From Temnothorax longispinosus (taxonomy: Eukaryota; Arthropoda; Insecta; Hymenoptera; Formicidae), in the NCBI RefSeq assembly GCF_030848805.1, contig NC_092363.1, forward strand, positions 22,662,600-22,726,599: 64,000 nt of DNA. The letters run 5' to 3'. Shown here piece after piece: positions 61,501 through 64,000 of the stretch. The notes under the pieces are model-generated. The model did not search any database, was not told the DNA's origin, and saw nothing but the letters and a program-made list of their open reading frames with translations. Made by a program: the position numbers and the translations under genes. How positions within the stretch are numbered: position 1 is the stretch's first letter; each line of letters begins with the position of its first letter.

Positions 61501-64000
61501 TAAGAGTGATTTGTTTAAATTCAACGAAGAATAGGAATTTAATTCGGACGTTTCGACTCCACATTGAACCGTCTTTAGCGGTGTAAAAAAATTAACAAAA
61601 GTTTACCCAGAGGGTTTGCTTCACAGATTTTCTAGATCTGGAAGGCGCAAATTACGCCTATGATTAGACTTATGAACGATAGTTCATAAAGCTCGTGTAA
61701 AAAGTCTTAAAAAAGTCACCCGATCACAGCGTCTGATACGTCAACTTTTATCTCCGCACCACGGATCGGTAATGCGAGCGCCAGCTCGGAGGAGCGCTTT
61801 TTGCGTCGCGCCGACTCGGCGTATTAAATTCGCCTCGCTTACGATCTGATGAGAAGTCGTCGCTCGTTAAGCGCATTGTTTTCCCCGACGTGCTCTCTGC
61901 GGTTTCGTGATTCACGCGAGCCGCGTGTGCATATTTACCCACCTATTCCGCGAAACGAAACACCAGCACTGGGCGTGCACTCGCGACGTCCCCTTATCGA
62001 GATTTATCATCTCGATCGTACGGAAGATCGTATATATATCTTTTTCTTCAACGTGCAAAACCGGTTGCATTTACAGGCCCTGCTCTTTTCTGACACGCAT
62101 TTTATATGTTCGCATTTGATACATTGCGCGTATTTTAATATAATTTTAAGCATATAAATCTCTTTTCCTACACATATACATGTGTATTTATTTAAAAATG
62201 ACAAGTTTGAAGTGAAGACATATCTGCAGAATATTCGATGAAATCGATTCGAGGACAGAAGGTCAATGCAGCAATATTTCTTTCGTCTGATGTTGCATAA
62301 TAGATATCTAGATATTTTTTCAGTTTTTTTTTACTCAAAATTAGATATCTTTATAATTTAACAGGTAAAAATCAAACTCCTGTCGAGTATTATAGTAATC
62401 TGGACATCGTAGACTCATGAAAAATTTCGAGATATTTATATTTTATCACTAGATTTTTACTTGGAACTAGTCAGAATTTTTACAAATCATTTTTATATAT
62501 AGCGAATTAACTGTCGTCTGCGTTTGTTGATCAATTCCGTAATCGTCCAATAATCATCTCATTATCGATAATCACTATTTCTCATTTATTACAGCTGTGC
62601 TTTTATCTAATCGTGGATTTTCTCGGAGATAATGTCCCCTGAAATGAAAAATCATGACTCTCGATGTTTAACCGTTGTTTTGCACCCTTATCTGACATCC
62701 GCTTTCGAAATTAATAGACTTTCGAATTTAATAGACTTGGCGCGGAGATGCACCGGTGCGGAAGAGCAACAGCTAATCGTCGTTGTCATCGTTGGACACG
62801 TTTCAATGAATCGCGTATATATAAGGTGTCTTGGAAAATTCGCAGTTATATTTTTGATATCGTATACTTTGAAATTATGCGATCAGCTTTTGCTCAGAAA
62901 ATATTTTGGCGGATGTTATCATCCGTTACAATTCCGCGAATTTCACGCTGTTGAATATTAAAGGATGAAAATTTAAACCAGTACCTTGAGCTAAATAACG
63001 TTTTGTTATTTTTAACTATCATGTGTGTCGAAATTTATTATTTGAACGCAAAATAAGTATTATTTTAACTCCGTTGATTTAATTAAATTAACATATTGCG
63101 TAGGAGTAGCAGTAGGATGAGTAGAGAATGGTTAAAAATGACTCAAATTGAGTATAATTTGACATTACGAATTTAACAAGTGCAATATGAAGTGACCAGT
63201 TAATCGAATAAATCTTTATTAAAATAGATAAAAAAAATAGACTACACATACATATTTATATAATTTATATATTTACACAGTAAAAAATCGTGTGTACATA
63301 GCGGTCCATAAGTTAAAATTTTTTTGTGTTACCAAGATTTGATTATTATTTCAATGTAAAATTAACATTTTCATGTGTTACATTTATGTCAATGTGATAA
63401 CTTAACATTTTATGTATTGTCATTTGGAAATTAAATATTATTTTGAGTTCATTTAACACAATTTTTTAAAAATCAACACGTCTTAAAGTTATTTTAACAC
63501 ATAAACAAAAGTTAAAGTAAATTTTCAAATAATTGTATAAACTTTGACATACAAAATAATTAAATTTACTAAAATTAAATGTTTCTATTACACACAATTC
63601 AAATAAAGTAATTAATATCACGTGTTAATATAACTTGAAAAAAAAGTCAAAAGAACAAATATAAATGTAAAGTATAGTGTCAATTAATTAACATTTCTAA
63701 TTTATTAACAAGTAACACACGATGAATGTCATTTTCACTTAAAATTTAGCGTGGACTTTCTGGGCCATGTAAAATAGGTTAAAATTACGTTTTATTTTTT
63801 ACTATATTAATTTTTTTATACTATAAGTTGAAACGTATTTCAATGTTTTTGATGTCCGACTCAAGCGTAAACTTTCATCAGATAATATGTCGTTGTAAAT
63901 TACCGCGAATTATCGGCCATTCAGTCGGACAATCCGGACATTCGTGAGTTCCTAAGATTCGCGCTCGCGCTCATCAAATCCAATTTCGAAAATAAAGGGT
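61501..64000 (+). other. Galphaq: Galphaq intron 1, continuing past the window end
   Basis: No G alpha exon (no GESGKS-coding sequence) appears before 64000. AT-rich sequence at 63280-63720 repeats the word GTGTTA or its complement TAACAC several times in both orientations and may be a diverged MITE, but ends cannot be defined. Confidence 0.4.

Noticed and set aside
63280..63780. Possible large MITE with GTGTTA/TAACAC words
   Set aside because: Inverted matches such as ATCGTGTGT with ACACACGAT exist, but their order is not consistent with a single pair of terminal repeats, so no boundaries can be supported.

Overview
The window is eukaryotic nuclear DNA from an insect, most likely a hymenopteran and possibly an ant. 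The basis is spliced GT-AG genes whose proteins read like insect orthologues, an AT-rich background broken by very CpG-rich islands (little CpG depletion), many microsatellites, and many short hairpin-like non-autonomous DNA transposons. The ant assignment is an inference from overall texture; no search was run.

Three protein-coding genes are recognisable, all on the + strand. (1) Anp32a/Mapmodulin: eight coding exons from 3182 to 12379 encode a 249-residue LRR plus acidic-tail nuclear protein; intron 1 is 7.5 kb. (2) Amphiphysin (Amph): nine coding exons from 16352 to 52750 encode a BAR domain, a short N/S-rich linker and a C-terminal SH3 domain (439 or 414 residues, depending on which of two in-frame acceptors is used). 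Its first intron is 29.5 kb and holds most of the repeats in the window. (3) Galphaq: only the first coding exon (59127-59244) is inside the window; the rest of the gene lies beyond 64000.

Region by region: 1-2390 is non-coding with two small hairpin elements and a CpG-rich patch; 2390-3181 is the Anp32a promoter and leader; 3230-10745 is Anp32a intron 1, with two CpG-rich islands that look like internal promoters (7410-8110 and 9640-10420); 12380-15950 is Anp32a 3' UTR and spacer; 15990-16351 is the Amph promoter and leader; 16421-45909 is Amph intron 1 (an old tandem duplication, several MITEs, a satellite with two unit types at 33074-34380, and GC islands); 45910-52750 holds Amph exons 2-9; 52751-56400 is Amph 3' UTR and spacer; 56430-59126 is a GC-rich, microsatellite-packed Galphaq promoter/leader; 59245-64000 is Galphaq intron 1.

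I found no undescribed multi-gene system. The most interesting points are: two in-frame 3' splice sites before the Amph SH3 domain that would add or remove 25 residues; a cryptic 84-nt exon with good splice sites and an in-frame stop inside the Amph BAR region; candidate internal promoters in Anp32a intron 1 (a palindromic DRE plus opposed CCAAT boxes); a two-variant satellite array; a hairpin element apparently split by a GC-rich insert; and Amph next to Galphaq, an arrangement I recall also from Drosophila. The three genes are not known to form one pathway, although insect amphiphysin and Gq both act in photoreceptors.
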